Source: Lactiplantibacillus xiangfangensis
GTDB taxonomy: Bacteria; Bacillota; Bacilli; Lactobacillales; Lactobacillaceae
Assembly: GCF_001438845.1 (NCBI RefSeq)
Contig: NZ_JQCL01000011.1
Span: 1 to 58,786, forward strand
Length of the DNA stretch: 58,786 nt
Reading direction: 5' to 3'
Positions 1 through 7,975 of the stretch are shown piece by piece. A model generated the notes under the pieces. It had not been told where the DNA came from and did no database searches. It saw only the letters and a program-made list of their open reading frames with translations. The position numbers and the translations under genes were made by a program. Numbering within the stretch: position 1 is the stretch's first letter; every line of letters begins with the position of its first letter.

Positions 1-31
1 CAAGAGACCCTACACATTTGATTTGTCGAAA

Positions 32-53
32 CTTTGTTCAGTTTTCAAAGGTC
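32..53 (-). promoter_or_regulatory. rRNA-operon leader (antitermination-type) motif
   Basis: Read on the minus strand this is a GACCTTTGAAAACTGAACAAAG motif (split here as GACCTTTGAAAACTG + AACAAAG). Closely similar blocks occur in the leaders and spacers of rRNA operons in lactobacilli and bacilli. It lies downstream of two strong leftward promoters, so an rRNA operon probably begins just off the left edge. No mature rRNA is inside the window. Confidence 0.6.
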
Positions 54-90
54 TAAATCGTTAAGTTGATTACCTCAACACAACTATTAA

Positions 91-119
91 AGTTTATCAT
101 CATCAGAAGAACATGTCAA
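91..119 (-). promoter_or_regulatory. Leftward sigma-A promoter P2 of presumed rRNA operon
   Basis: On the minus strand a perfect TTGACA (114-119) is followed after 17 bases by TAAACT (91-96). An A/T-rich stretch lies directly upstream of the -35, as in UP elements. The start would fall near G84. It drives the rRNA-type leader toward the left edge. Confidence 0.65.
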
Positions 120-227
120 CAACTTTTTATAAATTATTTTGAATAAACATTCAATGTAATGGTTCACATCGCTCAATATATTCATAATAATGAGTATTGT
201 TGCATGTCGTTCTTAACGACAAGAAAT

Positions 228-256
228 ATAATATCAATAATCACGACCCGGGTCAA
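228..256 (-). promoter_or_regulatory. Leftward sigma-A promoter P1 of presumed rRNA operon
   Basis: On the minus strand TTGACC (251-256) is followed after 17 bases by TATTAT (228-233). It lies 137 bases upstream of P2 and has the same orientation. This tandem layout is typical of Gram-positive rrn operons. The stretch 120-450 holds no convincing gene besides these sites. Confidence 0.6.
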
Positions 257-454
257 GCATTTTTTCTCAATTAATTTCAAAAAGATATCTTTGCTCGGGA
301 TTACCGCAACAGACTATATTTTACGGGGTTTCAACTTTAATTACAAGCAAAAATTTCAAGAAGTACTGATTTTTTCCATGCAGCCCAACCGCCACTCTTT
401 TTACGACCTGATCAGCCGCAATCATCCCCCACCCTATAACGATATCACCCCAGA

Positions 455-493
455 CAAAAAGGACGACCGTGACCAACGTCACAATCGTCCTTT
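455..493 (-). terminator. Rho-independent terminator of ltaS
   Basis: A 16-base stem (458-473 with 478-493, few mismatches) is followed on the minus strand by a T run. It begins 13 bases after the ltaS stop codon and separates ltaS from the leftward rRNA promoters. Confidence 0.8.
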
Positions 494-505
494 CCCATCT
501 TATAA

Positions 506-2614
506 CTATTTAGAACTCGAACTGTCGCTGGAACTATCACTTGAGCTAGAATCCGATAGTTCTGGTGCATCGGTCTTATAGAGGCTCTCAGAGGACTTAC
601 CCTTCCGCTTTTCAAGAAGGCTGGTCTTCTTCTGCTTCTGAACATCCTTTAATGACTCAAGCGTCTTATTGACCTTATAGCTGTAGTCGGCCTTATTGAC
701 CTTCTTAAAGCCCTTCGGTGTATAGAACCGCAGTAAGTCACCCTGAATAACTCGATCAGACAAAGAGAGTTCCGTCGTCACATGATTTTGCATCTGTTTA
801 ACGGCGTCCTTCTGCTTGGTCGTCATATCATCCAGTTTCTTACCCGTCTTCGTATCATAAACCGTACCACCGACCTTCGTGTAGGTTGGCGAGACGAAAT
901 CACCATTTCTAAAGGCGACCGTTTGATTATGCTGCTTAGACAACAGGTCCGTCCCAAATTGGATGTACCCCTTATTCTTGATCCCTAGTAGGTCGAAAAT
1001 TGTTGGCAAGGCATCGATTTCACCACCATACGTGTGGTTAACACCACCCTCGATACCTTCGGAATGAATCATGAATGGTACCTTCTGGAATTGAGCCAAG
1101 TCAAAACTCGTGACCGACTTCTTCCCAAGTAACTGCGCAATTGCAGCCCGGTGGTTATTTGAAATCCCGTAATGGTCCCCATATAAGACAATCATACTGT
1201 TCTTATATAGGCCGGCCTTTTTCAGGTAACTGATAAATTCCGCAAAGGACTGATCCAGATAGTGCGCTGTTTGAACGTAACCATCCACGGTCGAATCACC
1301 AGTCGTCGTTTTATCAATCGTCTGGTTCTGCTTATCCAACGTATATGGATAATGGTTGGTCAACGTGATCAGCTTTGCGTAAAACGGCTGTGGTAACTGT
1401 TCGAGATACTTAACTGAGTCTTTGAAGAAAATCTTATCCTTCAAGCCATAGCCAACCGTGTAGTTAGCCTTCTCTTTATAGTAAGCAGAATAGAAGAAGT
1501 AATTATAGCCCCAAGACTTATAAGCGTTATCCCGATTCCAGAAACTTGCAACATCCCCATGGAACGCTGCCGTCGTATAGCCCTTTTGTGACAAAATTGC
1601 TGGCGCTGCCTGGAAGGTGTTGGAAGTCCCATACTGCGTCATCGCTGACCCGGTTGGTAACCCAAACAATGAGTTCTCCATCATCATTTCGGCATCCGAC
1701 GTCTTCCCTTGGGCAACTTGGTGATAAAAGTTATCAAAACTAAGTGTGCTCTTATCATGGTAGAACTTGTTTAACGTTGGCGTAACTTCCTTACCGTCAA
1801 CCTTATAATCAATTAAGAATTGCTGGAAGCTTTCCAAGTGAATCACGAAGACATTCTTTCCTTTGGCCTTGCCAAAGTACTTCACGTTATCTCCGGCCTG
1901 GTTCTTCTTCAGGTAGGCGAGCACACTCTTCATGTCGCTACTGCTTGCCTGTGCCCGGGTCGCACTCTCCTTTTCCGTCTGGTAAAAACTATAGCCAGCA
2001 TAAGTATTTAATCCCAAATACTTAACGATATAGTTGTTATCGAACGTCCGCGTCAATAAATCTGAGCGGTCGTGTTCGGACATCCCTAAATCCACTGCGA
2101 ACAACGCGACCCCAATCATGGTCAGTGTTGCCGCGTACCGTAGCTTAAATGGCCGCGGATCGATGCGAATAACCTTAAAGACTAACAGTAAAATCAGTAA
2201 GACGACATCTGCGTAGACCAGAAAGTCACTGGCGTGGATAATCTGACCCAAACTAGTTCCTAAGTTATTACTTGCCGCACCGGAACTCTTAATCACCCCG
2301 GCGGACATAAAGTCTGAAAACTCACGATAATATAAAATATTGGCAAATAACCAGGTCGTTTGTAAAGCGTCGATAATCATTATCAACCAATACTTCAAAC
2401 GACCGCGGAAGTATAACGCAATCCCTAGGAGCACAATGGCCGTTGGAAATGGATTCAAGAGCAAAATGAACTCTTGAGTGGCCCCTTTGACCCCCAAGGT
2501 AAATTCGGTCTTATACGCGATATACGTCTTTAGCCAAAATAAGACCACGGTCAGAGTGAAAAAGCCAAGCGTTGTATTGACCTTCCCAACCGTGTTTTTC
2601 AAAAATTTGGGCAT
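506..2614 (-). CDS. ltaS: Lipoteichoic acid synthase (LtaS family)
   Basis: The 702-residue membrane enzyme polymerises glycerol phosphate, taken from phosphatidylglycerol, into lipoteichoic acid on the outer face of the membrane. Several transmembrane segments in the first 175 residues precede an extracellular sulfatase-type domain. The catalytic set is visible: E261 in HLES, T305 (nucleophile) in GKTSDAE, and D480-H481 in YGDHYG. These lie at spacings matching E255, T300, D475 and H476 of Staphylococcus aureus LtaS. A possible signal peptidase site follows the AQA at about 222-224. The last ~25 residues are almost only Ser, Asp and Glu, an unusual acidic tail. The start has a good Shine-Dalgarno (GGAGGAAG). 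Glycolipid anchor genes lie 3-6 kb away. Confidence 0.95.
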   Translation of the reverse strand: MPKFLKNTVGKVNTTLGFFTLTVVLFWLKTYIAYKTEFTLGVKGATQEFILLLNPFPTAIVLLGIALYFRGRLKYWLIMIIDALQTTWLFANILYYREFSDFMSAGVIKSSGAASNNLGTSLGQIIHASDFLVYADVVLLILLLVFKVIRIDPRPFKLRYAATLTMIGVALFAVDLGMSEHDRSDLLTRTFDNNYIVKYLGLNTYAGYSFYQTEKESATRAQASSSDMKSVLAYLKKNQAGDNVKYFGKAKGKNVFVIHLESFQQFLIDYKVDGKEVTPTLNKFYHDKSTLSFDNFYHQVAQGKTSDAEMMMENSLFGLPTGSAMTQYGTSNTFQAAPAILSQKGYTTAAFHGDVASFWNRDNAYKSWGYNYFFYSAYYKEKANYTVGYGLKDKIFFKDSVKYLEQLPQPFYAKLITLTNHYPYTLDKQNQTIDKTTTGDSTVDGYVQTAHYLDQSFAEFISYLKKAGLYKNSMIVLYGDHYGISNNHRAAIAQLLGKKSVTSFDLAQFQKVPFMIHSEGIEGGVNHTYGGEIDALPTIFDLLGIKNKGYIQFGTDLLSKQHNQTVAFRNGDFVSPTYTKVGGTVYDTKTGKKLDDMTTKQKDAVKQMQNHVTTELSLSDRVIQGDLLRFYTPKGFKKVNKADYSYKVNKTLESLKDVQKQKKTSLLEKRKGKSSESLYKTDAPELSDSSSSDSSSDSSSSK

Positions 2615-2652
2615 GGTAATTCTTCCTCCGTCATTACTATTAACAAATCCAT

Positions 2653-2680
2653 ATTATACCGGTTGGCTAGTGGTTAGCAA
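2653..2680 (-). promoter_or_regulatory. Promoter of ltaS
   Basis: On the minus strand TTGCTA (2675-2680) is followed after 16 bases by a perfect TATAAT (2653-2658), about 40 bases before the ltaS start. A short palindrome sits just upstream of the -35 box. Confidence 0.55.
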
Positions 2681-2684
2681 TATC

Positions 2685-2700
2685 TTGAAGGTTTCTTCAA
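2685..2700. repeat. Palindrome upstream of the ltaS promoter
   Basis: TTGAAG-GTTT-CTTCAA is a perfect 6-base inverted repeat ending five bases upstream of the ltaS -35 box. Another CTTCAA follows about six bases further out. It could be an operator or a small hairpin. No regulator is assigned. Confidence 0.3.
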
Positions 2701-2767
2701 AAATTCTTCAACATTCAACACGGACATAATATGGATTATCGAAACGCTATCTAAATTGGGGGAAAGC

Positions 2768-3004
2768 CTAGTTGTCTGTTAATAAATCATATAATTCAAT
2801 GGCAACTAGGTCGATGTTATCAAATTCAAAAGTTTGGTCTGGCTTGAATTCTTGTAACGTATAGGTCGAAGTTGCGGGATCATAAGCTACTTGCCCGCGT
2901 TCTACGCCTTCCTTTTCAAACCGCCGTGACTGTACTTCGGTGGTTTCAGCCGCACGCATGGCTTCTAATCGTTTGAGAATTGCTGATAGTTCAGATTTTT
3001 CCAT
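2768..3004 (-). CDS. DUF1797 / YkuJ-like small protein
   Basis: This 78-residue acidic soluble protein has no signal or membrane segment. Its C-terminal half (FEFDNIDLVAIELYDLL) closely resembles the end of Bacillus subtilis YkuJ (DUF1797), whose cellular role is not established. The length matches that family. The start has a strong AAGGAG site. It is a single gene between ltaS and a divergent aminotransferase gene. Confidence 0.75.
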   Translation of the reverse strand: MEKSELSAILKRLEAMRAAETTEVQSRRFEKEGVERGQVAYDPATSTYTLQEFKPDQTFEFDNIDLVAIELYDLLTDN

Positions 3005-3195
3005 TATACTAATCTCGCTCCTTACGTTTTGTTTTTATTCTAGCAAAAAAACCGAGTAATAACACGCTTTTTAAGCAGAAAGCCCTTTTTCATAGCAAAT
3101 TTTTTACAATTACAATTATACCCCAACTAACTCCCGAGCCGGTGAGAAGTTGTGCTAAAATTAGAACAACTTATAAATTAAAAGGAGCGTCTGCT

Positions 3196-4383
3196 ATGTC
3201 TCTATTCCGTGATGATTTAAACGATACGATTAGTCAGATCCAAGTTTCAACGATTCGTCAGTTCGACGAAGAAGTCAGTGCCATCCCTGACATGGTTAAA
3301 TTAACCCTGGGCGAACCCGATTTCAACACCCCAGAACACGTCAAGGAAGCCGCTAAAAAAGCAATCGATGACAACTGGTCCCATTACACCGGTATGGCCG
3401 GTCTGCTAGACTTGCGGAAGGCAGCTGCTAACTTCCAAGCTAAGAAGTACGGCTTGCACTACGACGCTGAAGACCAAGTACTCGTGACGGTCGGTGCAAC
3501 GGAAGCCATTGCCACCGCACTAACGACTATCTGTAATCCTGGCGACGCCATTATCGTGCCTTCACCAATCTTCCCAGCCTACATCCCAATTATCCAAGAA
3601 GCCCGGGCCACCCCACTCTTCATGGATACTGGCGTTAACGACTTCGTGATTACACCTAAGATGGTTGACGACTTCATTGCCGCCCATCCCGAAGCTAACT
3701 TCAAGGGCATTATCATGAACTACCCGAATAACCCAACCGGCGTAACTTACGTGGAAGATGAAATCAAGGCCTTGGCCGACTGTTTCAAACGCCATAACCT
3801 ATGGGTCGTTTCTGACGAAGTGTACAGTGAACTTACTTACGGTAGCACTCACGTTTCCATCGCCCGCTTCATTCCTGATCAAGTTATTCTGATCAACGGC
3901 TTATCCAAGTCCCACGCTATGACTGGCTGGCGGATTGGTTTCCTATTTGCTTCTAAGGAAATGACGGCTCAAATGAAGAAGGTCCACCAGTATTACGTCA
4001 CGGCCGCGACGACCATTGCGCAAAAAGCCGGGATTGAAGCCCTCACCAACGGTATGGACGACGCGATTCCAATGCGCGAACAATACCAACAACGGCGTGA
4101 CTTCGTCTACAAGACAATGGAAGGCCTAGGCTTCAAGATTGCCCGCCCAACCGGTGCCTTTTACATCTTCGCCAAGATTCCCGCTGGCTACGAGCAAAAC
4201 TCTATGGCCTTTTGTAAAGACCTCGCCCGTAAAAACCAACTTGCCATCATCCCAGGGACTGGTTTCGGTGAACAAGGCGAAGGCTACGTTCGCTTAAGCT
4301 ACGCGGCTAGCATGGAAAAATTACAAAAAGCAATGGATCGCTTAACTGCTTATATCCAAAACCCAGCTAACAAAAAAGCTTAA
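3196..4383 (+). CDS. PLP-dependent class I/II aminotransferase (aspartate/aromatic type)
   Basis: A 395-residue cytoplasmic enzyme of fold type I that moves amino groups between amino acids and 2-oxo acids. From the chosen start, the PLP-binding lysine is K238 in GLSKSHAMTGWRIG, the cofactor-contacting stretch PNNPTG spans 177-182, and D207 is in VVSDEVYS. Lactic acid bacterial relatives are called AraT, PatA or AspB. The substrate (aromatic, aspartate or N-acetyl-diaminopimelate) cannot be fixed from sequence. The longest ORF begins at 3142, but AAAGGAG at 3181-3187 sits just before the ATG at 3196, so that start is preferred. A possible extended -10 (TGCTAAAAT, 3153-3161) lies upstream. Confidence 0.88.
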   Translation: MSLFRDDLNDTISQIQVSTIRQFDEEVSAIPDMVKLTLGEPDFNTPEHVKEAAKKAIDDNWSHYTGMAGLLDLRKAAANFQAKKYGLHYDAEDQVLVTVGATEAIATALTTICNPGDAIIVPSPIFPAYIPIIQEARATPLFMDTGVNDFVITPKMVDDFIAAHPEANFKGIIMNYPNNPTGVTYVEDEIKALADCFKRHNLWVVSDEVYSELTYGSTHVSIARFIPDQVILINGLSKSHAMTGWRIGFLFASKEMTAQMKKVHQYYVTAATTIAQKAGIEALTNGMDDAIPMREQYQQRRDFVYKTMEGLGFKIARPTGAFYIFAKIPAGYEQNSMAFCKDLARKNQLAIIPGTGFGEQGEGYVRLSYAASMEKLQKAMDRLTAYIQNPANKKA

Positions 4384-4414
4384 CTGATAACTAACACAAA
4401 TTTGTGTTCAAACT

Positions 4415-4548
4415 AAAAAAGTCGTTCAGAAATATTAAAAAATTTCTGGACGACTTTTTTCTATTATTATGGCCGAAACGTGTGCCAAAAGACATTTTGC
4501 TCCGCTGATTCTACGTTAATGCTCACAAACCAACCGCCTTTCGGCACA
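4415..4548 (+). repeat. Dispersed terminator-palindrome repeat, copy A
   Basis: The copy starts with a terminator hairpin (4415-4460: AAAAAAGTCGTTCAGAAAT and its inverse ending in T6). A conserved segment with GTCGAAACGTGTGCCAAAAG-like sequence and a right arm CACAAACCAACCGCC follow. It lies between the convergent aminotransferase and dacA genes, with its right end eight bases from the dacA stop. The T run serves the rightward gene and the A run the leftward one. Copies B, C and D share the order. Confidence 0.75.
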
Positions 4549-4555
4549 GGCTTAC

Positions 4556-5806
4556 CTATTCCGCGATGGCAAAAGCCGTATTCAAACGTAACTGGTTTGT
4601 TGGCTGTGCACTCGTCGCCCATTGTAACGGTCCTAGCAACGTTTTCGCTGCCGGTGTCTGATAGGCCACGGTATGAGTTTCTCCGGACTGTGGGTCGGTT
4701 AAATGTAGCTTCAGCACCGTCGTCTTTGCACCTAGGTAGTTCGGCTGTGTACGGTGTAGCGGCCACGTGGCTTCACGACGCACCGTATACGGGTGTTCCG
4801 TGTTCTCCCATAGCCGATTAGTCCCCTTAGCCACGAGACGAACAGTTGTTTTCGTCCCAGGAATTTGGTACTTAATCGTCTTAGGCGCCACATTTTGGTA
4901 CCGTTCGCTGTCCTTTAACATCAACCGTAAGTTATTATTAGCCGTAAATTTCCAAGCGGCTCCTAAGGTCGTCGCAATCATCCGGCGTCCATTTTGCTTA
5001 AAGGTTGCTACTAAGCAAGCCCCCGCCTGGTTCGTATAACCCGTTTTTAGTCCATCAGCGGGCACCCGCGGATCGTAGAACTTCTGGCCCTTAATAATTT
5101 GAACGGACGTTGGGACGGTGTATTTATGAATCTTGACCTTACTTTGATCCGCCGTGGTAATCACATCCGGGAACTCATTGATCAAGTGCCGGGCAATCGT
5201 GGTAATCGCACGTGCTGAAACCATATTTTGCGCCTGTTCATCCGTTCCCTTTAAATTCAAGTGATAAGTCGTTAAATCAGTATTATCTAGTCCCGACGCG
5301 CTCACAAAATTAGCCGCGATGTTCCAGCGTTTGGACTGCGCGTTCATCATCGCAATGAACTTAGCGTTACTGCCCGCAACGTACTCGCCCAGTGCAATCG
5401 CCCCACTATTTGATGAACCAACTAGGGTCGCCTCAAACAATTCTTTGACCGTAAAGTGTTCCTTGGCCGGCATCGGCATAACCGATAGCGTGGCGCTGGT
5501 GGCCATCTTGCGAACTTCTTTTTGGATTGGCACCTGGTCATCCCATTTGATTTGTCCCTTTTTCAAAGCCTGTTCAACCAAATAAAGGGTCATTAACTTA
5601 CTCAATGACGCAATTGGCAACTTTTCGTCCGCATTTTGTGCGTACACGGCCTGACCGGACTTCGCATCAATAATATAGGCCGCCTTGACCTTATCCGCTT
5701 TATTACTAGCTGCTTGGGCTGTTTGGCTGGACATCTGCCAGCCGCCTACGATCGCACACAGAACCATCAAGCCCCAAACTAGATGTCGTTTGCTTATCTT
5801 CAACAT
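4556..5806 (-). CDS. dacA: Serine-type D-Ala-D-Ala carboxypeptidase (DacA/PBP5-like, S11)
   Basis: A 416-residue secreted penicillin-binding protein that trims the terminal D-alanine from peptidoglycan stem peptides. A signal peptide (about 1-33, ending AQAA) precedes the S11 domain. All three active-site motifs are seen: S67-L-S-K70, S131-S-N133 and K254-T-G256. A C-terminal beta-rich region follows. A clear C-terminal amphipathic membrane anchor is not obvious, so attachment to the membrane is uncertain. Shine-Dalgarno GGAAGG precedes the ATG. Its 3' end abuts repeat copy A. L. plantarum-group genomes carry more than one dacA-like gene, so the symbol marks the family rather than a specific locus. 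Confidence 0.9.
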   Translation of the reverse strand: MLKISKRHLVWGLMVLCAIVGGWQMSSQTAQAASNKADKVKAAYIIDAKSGQAVYAQNADEKLPIASLSKLMTLYLVEQALKKGQIKWDDQVPIQKEVRKMATSATLSVMPMPAKEHFTVKELFEATLVGSSNSGAIALGEYVAGSNAKFIAMMNAQSKRWNIAANFVSASGLDNTDLTTYHLNLKGTDEQAQNMVSARAITTIARHLINEFPDVITTADQSKVKIHKYTVPTSVQIIKGQKFYDPRVPADGLKTGYTNQAGACLVATFKQNGRRMIATTLGAAWKFTANNNLRLMLKDSERYQNVAPKTIKYQIPGTKTTVRLVAKGTNRLWENTEHPYTVRREATWPLHRTQPNYLGAKTTVLKLHLTDPQSGETHTVAYQTPAAKTLLGPLQWATSAQPTNQLRLNTAFAIAE

Positions 5807-5843
5807 AAAACCTTCCTATCCTAAATTTTCCCAAAAAATACAC

Positions 5844-5888
5844 GTGGGACAGTAGGCAGCGCTATCCGCTGAGCACTACTGTCCCACT
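5844..5888 (-). terminator. Terminator of the laf operon
   Basis: A 12-base perfect stem (GTGGGACAGTAG at 5844-5855 with its inverse at 5877-5888) lies just beyond the 5893 stop. A T-rich stretch follows on the minus strand. The other strand is also T-rich, so it may work in both directions. Confidence 0.75.
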
Positions 5889-5892
5889 ATTT

Positions 5893-6939
5893 TTAATTTT
5901 TATTAGTAACCTCTTGATCCATCGGTATTTCCTCGGCCTTCTCCGGGCGCATCGCCATGGCGAACATCCCTAAGAACAATCCCAAGTAGTACGTCAAGAT
6001 TCGCCAGATCAACATGGCCAAAATCAACTTACTGTGACTCGGAATAAACTTTGCAAATAGCTCGGTAAAACCAAATTCCGCACCACCAGCGCCACCTGGA
6101 ATTGGAAACAACGACGTCACTAAGAAAATCAAGACGTTCAAACTCGTGACCATGATGACGTTAATCCCATGGTACCCCATTGCGCGCATGATAAAGTACG
6201 GAATCAAATAATAGAATAGCAGCTGGAAGAAAGTAAGCACACTCACCTCTATTAACATCCGCCAATCCTTCGTCATGCGCAAACTTTCTTCATAGAACGA
6301 ATCGATTTTTTCATTAATGTTGTCCTGAAACTTTGCAAACCGGTCCGCCTTCATGAACCATCCCACGGGGATCAATACGATTCTGACCGCACGCTTCGTA
6401 AAGTTATACCAGTACATTACCAGTAGTAACCCGACAATCACGGCAAAGTGAATCAAGAAACCGAGTAACACGTACAATGATAAGTAACTTAATTTTTCAG
6501 CCAAATAATGAAACCCAATGAGCATCGCAAACAGGAAATTAAGCACAACCATCGCCTGAAAGACGACAAACTTCATCAAAGCGACCGAGCTCGCCCGGCC
6601 AGCGTCGATACCCGATTGCGCCATCACAAAGATCTGTGCGGGCTGCCCACCGGATGAAAATGGTGTGATGCCGTTAAACAACTGCTCCGCTAACGGAACG
6701 CGTAACGCACTGCGAAATGAATAGTTGCGATAACGGTGTCGAACAAATTTTTGCAATACAACGGCTTCTAAGCCGAAGTACAGGCCAATGCAGCCCAAGG
6801 CGACTAACAGCCACCACCAATTTAGCGTGACAATATCATTCATCAAATGGCTTAACTTCACGTTACGCAGTGAGTACCAGGAGATCCCAACACCCAGCGC
6901 AACCATCGCCAGCAGGGACCAGATATTTTTTCTTGTCAT
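5893..6939 (-). CDS. Lysylphosphatidylglycerol synthase TM-region family protein (UPF0104/YbhN-like)
   Basis: A 348-residue integral membrane protein with about eight hydrophobic segments. It resembles the flippase half of MprF (LPG_synthase_TM, PF03706) and lacks the cytoplasmic synthase half, so it is not itself an aminoacyl transferase. A conserved PIPGGAGGAEFGFTELF stretch near residues 275-291 is characteristic of the family. The start lies two bases after the lafB stop, so it is co-translated with the two glycolipid glycosyltransferases. This context suggests a role in moving or placing the glycolipid anchor, but that is inference. The C-terminus is short, acidic and cytoplasmic. Confidence 0.8.
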   Translation of the reverse strand: MTRKNIWSLLAMVALGVGISWYSLRNVKLSHLMNDIVTLNWWWLLVALGCIGLYFGLEAVVLQKFVRHRYRNYSFRSALRVPLAEQLFNGITPFSSGGQPAQIFVMAQSGIDAGRASSVALMKFVVFQAMVVLNFLFAMLIGFHYLAEKLSYLSLYVLLGFLIHFAVIVGLLLVMYWYNFTKRAVRIVLIPVGWFMKADRFAKFQDNINEKIDSFYEESLRMTKDWRMLIEVSVLTFFQLLFYYLIPYFIMRAMGYHGINVIMVTSLNVLIFLVTSLFPIPGGAGGAEFGFTELFAKFIPSHSKLILAMLIWRILTYYLGLFLGMFAMAMRPEKAEEIPMDQEVTNKN

Positions 6940-6941
6940 GG

Positions 6942-7964
6942 CTACCCCTCTTTTGCTTGTTGCAGATAAAAGTCATGCCAGATTTGGGCTAGGCGATCCT
7001 CCGAGTAATCTTGAGACGCTAAAACGGCCTTGTCATGTAAAAATTTCATGCCGGCTGGGTTATCCCGTAGCTGGTCGATTTGTTTCTGCATATCGTCAAC
7101 GTCGGTAGCTGACTGATAATACCCATCAATAATGGCCCGGTACAGATCTAAATCCCGTAGCAACACGGGGGTGCCACAACTAAACGCTTCCAGGACTGAC
7201 ATTGGAAACAGCTCGTTATACGATGGCAACAAAAACAAATCCGCCATATTATAGTAGTCAACCAATTTTTCACGGTCAACGATCCCCGGAAACGACAAGT
7301 TCGCCGGTGGATTATCCACGACCTGCTTCAATTCTTGGTACCCGTCCGTAATCCGACCGAACGAAAAGCCCCCGGCCCATACAAATTGAATATCCGGGTT
7401 CCGTTTGGCTAGCTTAATAAAGTCCGGTACCCCTTTACGGTCCTGAATCTGGCCCGTCCCAAGAATCATGAACTTATCTTGGTCATAACCATATTGCTGC
7501 CGTAACTTCAACTGCTTGGCTTTAGTCATTTCGTAAAACTCACGCTTACTAACAAAATTCGGGATATAGGTCACGTCCGCCCGTTTGATATGGTAAGCTT
7601 CGAGTTTTGGAATAAAAGTCGGATTGACGACAACGATGTGGTCCATCCGCTTATAAAAGGAGATCAGGTAACGATTAAAAATCGCTTGAAACGGTCGCGG
7701 TAACTTCAAGCTACCTTCCAGCGTCTCTGGCAGAAAATGCACATAACCAATCTTTCGACCGCGGTTCGGCATGAACGTGGAGAGGTAAAACATTGGATTG
7801 ACCGTGTGGTAGTGTGAAATCACAGAACGACCGTACCGGTTAACTTTAATGTTAAATTCGTCATGCCAGTGTGTCTGTAGCAACCGCATCAACTCCTGAT
7901 ACGCGCTGCCGACCCCCTGACCCTTGACTGAGTCAGCTTTCGAAAACATGGTAATGTTTAGCAT
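6942..7964 (-). CDS. lafB: GT4 glycosyltransferase, LafB-like (second sugar of glycolipid anchor)
   Basis: A 340-residue cytoplasmic GT-B fold enzyme that probably adds a hexose to the monoglucosyl-diacylglycerol made by LafA, giving the diglycosyl lipid anchor of lipoteichoic acid. The N-terminal half (MLNITMFSKADSVKGQGVGS start) and the donor-side stretch PSYNELFPMSVLEAFSCGTP, with the two glutamates of the E-x7-E motif, fit GT4. It lies 11 bases downstream of lafA and two bases upstream of the membrane-protein gene. The sugar added is probably galactose, by analogy with L. acidophilus and streptococcal LafB. Specificity is not shown by sequence. Confidence 0.85.
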   Translation of the reverse strand: MLNITMFSKADSVKGQGVGSAYQELMRLLQTHWHDEFNIKVNRYGRSVISHYHTVNPMFYLSTFMPNRGRKIGYVHFLPETLEGSLKLPRPFQAIFNRYLISFYKRMDHIVVVNPTFIPKLEAYHIKRADVTYIPNFVSKREFYEMTKAKQLKLRQQYGYDQDKFMILGTGQIQDRKGVPDFIKLAKRNPDIQFVWAGGFSFGRITDGYQELKQVVDNPPANLSFPGIVDREKLVDYYNMADLFLLPSYNELFPMSVLEAFSCGTPVLLRDLDLYRAIIDGYYQSATDVDDMQKQIDQLRDNPAGMKFLHDKAVLASQDYSEDRLAQIWHDFYLQQAKEG

Positions 7965-7975
7965 AATTTGTCCCC

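Noticed and set aside
159-581. 140-codon open frame rightward at the left end
   Set aside because: Its end is a shadow of the ltaS tail (simple-repeat region). It has no ribosome site and runs opposite to the rRNA promoters.
3004-3196. T-box or other riboswitch before the aminotransferase gene
   Set aside because: No T-box sequence (AGGGTGGNACCGCG-like) or specifier loop is present, and the leader is too short.
4480-4821. 113-codon frame opposite dacA
   Set aside because: It overlaps dacA and repeat copy A on the other strand, with no ribosome site.
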